DNA from: Sphingobacteriales bacterium
GTDB taxonomy: Bacteria > Bacteroidota > Bacteroidia > Chitinophagales > Chitinophagaceae
Direction of reading: 5' to 3'
Assembly (NCBI GenBank): GCA_023251215.1
Contig: JAHEZF010000073.1
Location: 1 to 7,536, forward strand
Length of the DNA stretch: 7,536 nt
Shown in pieces: positions 6,474 through 7,536 of this stretch (position 1 is the first letter of the stretch; each line of letters starts with the position of its first letter). The notes under the pieces are model-generated. The model saw only the letters and a program-made list of their open reading frames with translations. It was not told the origin of the DNA and made no database searches. The position numbers and the translations under genes were made by a program.

Positions 6474-7118
6474 ATGGATTACCCGGTAACCATCGGACTT
6501 ATTGCCTGCAATGTGATCATTTCACTGATAGCCTTTAATAATACTGATGTATTGGCTAAAACTATTATGTGGCCCTATGGAGTAAAAAGAAACGGGCAGT
6601 GGTACAGGTTCATCAGCAGCGGCTTTATTCATGCTGATTACATGCATTTGTTCTTCAATATGTTTACCCTTTTCTTTTTTGGGAGAGTAATTGAAATCTA
6701 TTTTTCCGGACTGGGACTCGGGGGTAATATTTCTTATCTGCTTCTTTATTTTCTCGGTTTGATCATATCCGATATACCTACTTATCTTAAACAGAAAAAC
6801 AATTATGATTATCACTGCCTCGGAGCTTCAGGAGCAGTTTCCGCTGTTATATTCGCTACCGTAGTATTCAGCCCCTGGAGCAGCATTTATATTTATGGCG
6901 CTGTAAAGATATCCGCACTGCTTTATGCTCTTTTGTATATCGCTTATTGTGTGTACATGGCCAAAAGAAATTACGACAATATCAATCATGATGCCCATCT
7001 GTGGGGGTCATTGTTCGGGCTGGCATTTACCATTGGGCTGATCGCCGCCATGCGACCCGAATTATTTGATGTAATAATCGAAGAGATGAAACACCCCAGC
7101 CTATTTGGTAGAGGTTAA
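6474..7118 (+). CDS. Rhomboid family intramembrane serine protease
   Basis: From ATG 6474 the product has 214 residues; a TTG three codons upstream (6465) is in frame but less likely and lies in a dyad. The six-helix rhomboid core is visible. The second helix carries HADYMHLFFNMFTLFFFG (His58 and Asn62 for the oxyanion site). The fourth carries the catalytic serine in GASGA (Ser119). The sixth carries the catalytic histidine in HDAHLWGSLFG (His175). All elements of the Ser-His dyad are present, so the enzyme is probably active. Rhomboids cut transmembrane segments of single-pass membrane proteins inside the inner membrane; the substrate here is unknown. The gene follows rlmH by 43 bp and its 3' end overlaps tilS on the other strand by 18 bp. 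There is no extra cytoplasmic domain, so it is the short bacterial type. No gene symbol is given because orthology to glpG is not shown. Confidence 0.92.
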   Translation: MDYPVTIGLIACNVIISLIAFNNTDVLAKTIMWPYGVKRNGQWYRFISSGFIHADYMHLFFNMFTLFFFGRVIEIYFSGLGLGGNISYLLLYFLGLIISDIPTYLKQKNNYDYHCLGASGAVSAVIFATVVFSPWSSIYIYGAVKISALLYALLYIAYCVYMAKRNYDNINHDAHLWGSLFGLAFTIGLIAAMRPELFDVIIEEMKHPSLFGRG

Positions 7119-7536
7119 CTCTATTTTCAAAACGTTCTTTGTCTTATCAGTTACTTTAAACCGGTCATCAATCCGGTAGCCTACAACCCAGGTTATTTTT
7201 TTGTTCATCTCCAATATCCAGATCTTTTCTTTATCGGTTTTGGAAAGCTTTTGGTCAATAAAAAAGCGGGCCAGCTTTTTCTTTTTCTTCATTCCCAATG
7301 GATAGAAATAATCACCCCGCTTCCATTTGCGGAGTATCAAAGGGAATTGAATCTCTTCTGCATCAAGACTTGCAATGAAGTCGGAGGTCTGAAGGCGGAA
7401 GTCTGAGGAAGAAATTTTTTCAAACTGCAAATTGCCTATTGCAAATTGCAGATTTCTGGTCCACTCATCAACGATAATTGTCTCTGCATGCGAAGTCGCA
7501 ACAGTTGAAATGATGAACCAGTTCCTGAATTTAATG
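7101..7536 (-). CDS. tilS: tRNA(Ile)-lysidine synthase TilS, C-terminal part (cut by window edge)
   Basis: The frame stays open from the stop at 7101-7103 to the right edge, giving about 144 residues of the protein's C-terminal end; the N-terminal ATP-binding PP-loop domain lies outside. TilS converts the wobble cytidine of the tRNA-Ile CAU anticodon to lysidine using ATP and lysine, so that AUA codons are read as Ile. The visible part contains the TilS C-terminal domain signature: LDAEEIQFPLILRKWKRGD, then YFYPLGMKKKKKLARFFIDQ, then WVVGYRIDDRFKVT. An apparent short ORF beginning at 7430 starts at a TTG and is not a separate gene; upstream codons continue in frame (for example WFIISTVATSHAETIIVDEW). 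The linker at about 7380-7450 carries repeat-like peptide words. The gene is convergent with the rhomboid gene. TilS is essential in most bacteria, so it is expected to be functional. Confidence 0.93.
   Translation of the reverse strand, partial: IKFRNWFIISTVATSHAETIIVDEWTRNLQFAIGNLQFEKISSSDFRLQTSDFIASLDAEEIQFPLILRKWKRGDYFYPLGMKKKKKLARFFIDQKLSKTDKEKIWILEMNKKITWVVGYRIDDRFKVTDKTKNVLKIELTSTK
7378..7450 (-). repeat. Low-complexity repeat words inside the tilS linker
   Basis: On the plus strand, CTGCAAATTGC (7425-7435) and GCAAATTGCAG (7441-7451) form a near-palindrome with direct GCAAATTGC copies, encoding LQFAIGN followed by LQFEKIS. Next to it, GAAGTCGGAGGTCTGAAGG and CGGAAGTCTGAGG are two diverged copies of a GAAGTCnGAGG-like word, encoding SDFRLQ and TSDF. 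Similar words (GACTTCCGACTTC, GCAAATTGCAAATTGC) are, from memory, frequent spacer repeats in Chitinophagaceae-type genomes. Here they lie in frame in a variable linker. Confidence 0.5.

Noticed and set aside
6522..6815. A 97-codon minus-strand frame opposite the rhomboid gene
   Set aside because: It is the antisense shadow of conserved rhomboid helices and has no independent support.
7101..7430. A separate complete 109-residue gene on the minus strand
   Set aside because: Its apparent first codon is TTG, and the frame continues upstream without a stop to the window edge with TilS-like sequence. It is the 3' end of tilS.

Overview
The window looks like a chromosomal piece of a Bacteroidota genome, most likely a Chitinophagaceae-type member. 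This is inferred from protein style, not from a marker gene: TPR units built on a Y-D-S-A motif, the Bacteroidota form of the TilS C-terminal domain (RKWKRGDYFYPLGM), almost no Shine-Dalgarno sequences, A/T-rich spacers and short dispersed palindromes. No rRNA, tRNA, CRISPR array, insertion sequence or phage gene was seen.

Left part (1-154): a gene-free edge with two copies of a ~30-bp palindromic repeat. Next, 155-3481 on the minus strand is one large gene for an exported caspase-like (peptidase C14) protein with intact His/Cys catalytic residues and 17 C-terminal TPRs. A 163-bp divergent intergenic region with an imperfect dyad separates it from a plus-strand pair. The first of the pair (3645-4913) is a CHASE2 membrane sensor with no output domain. 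The second (from 4900, overlapping the first by 14 bases) is an exported protein with a FecR-like beta region, a fibronectin-like middle and a helical TPR-like end. The pair closes at a clear intrinsic terminator.

Right part: rlmH (5957-6430, 23S rRNA pseudouridine-1915 methyltransferase), then an intact rhomboid intramembrane serine protease (6474-7118). Convergent to these is the 3' end of tilS (tRNA-Ile lysidine synthase), which runs off the right edge and overlaps the rhomboid gene tail-to-tail by 18 bp. These are housekeeping or general membrane genes.

The region most worth attention is 155-5802. A caspase-TPR protein, a CHASE2 sensor and a FecR-like/TPR-like protein are all predicted to face the periplasm and are divergently arranged around one control region. 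This recalls the CHAT/TPR, CHASE2 and FecR-like gene groupings known from cyanobacteria and suggests an envelope sensing/proteolysis module. That link is inference from domain content and position, not demonstrated function.
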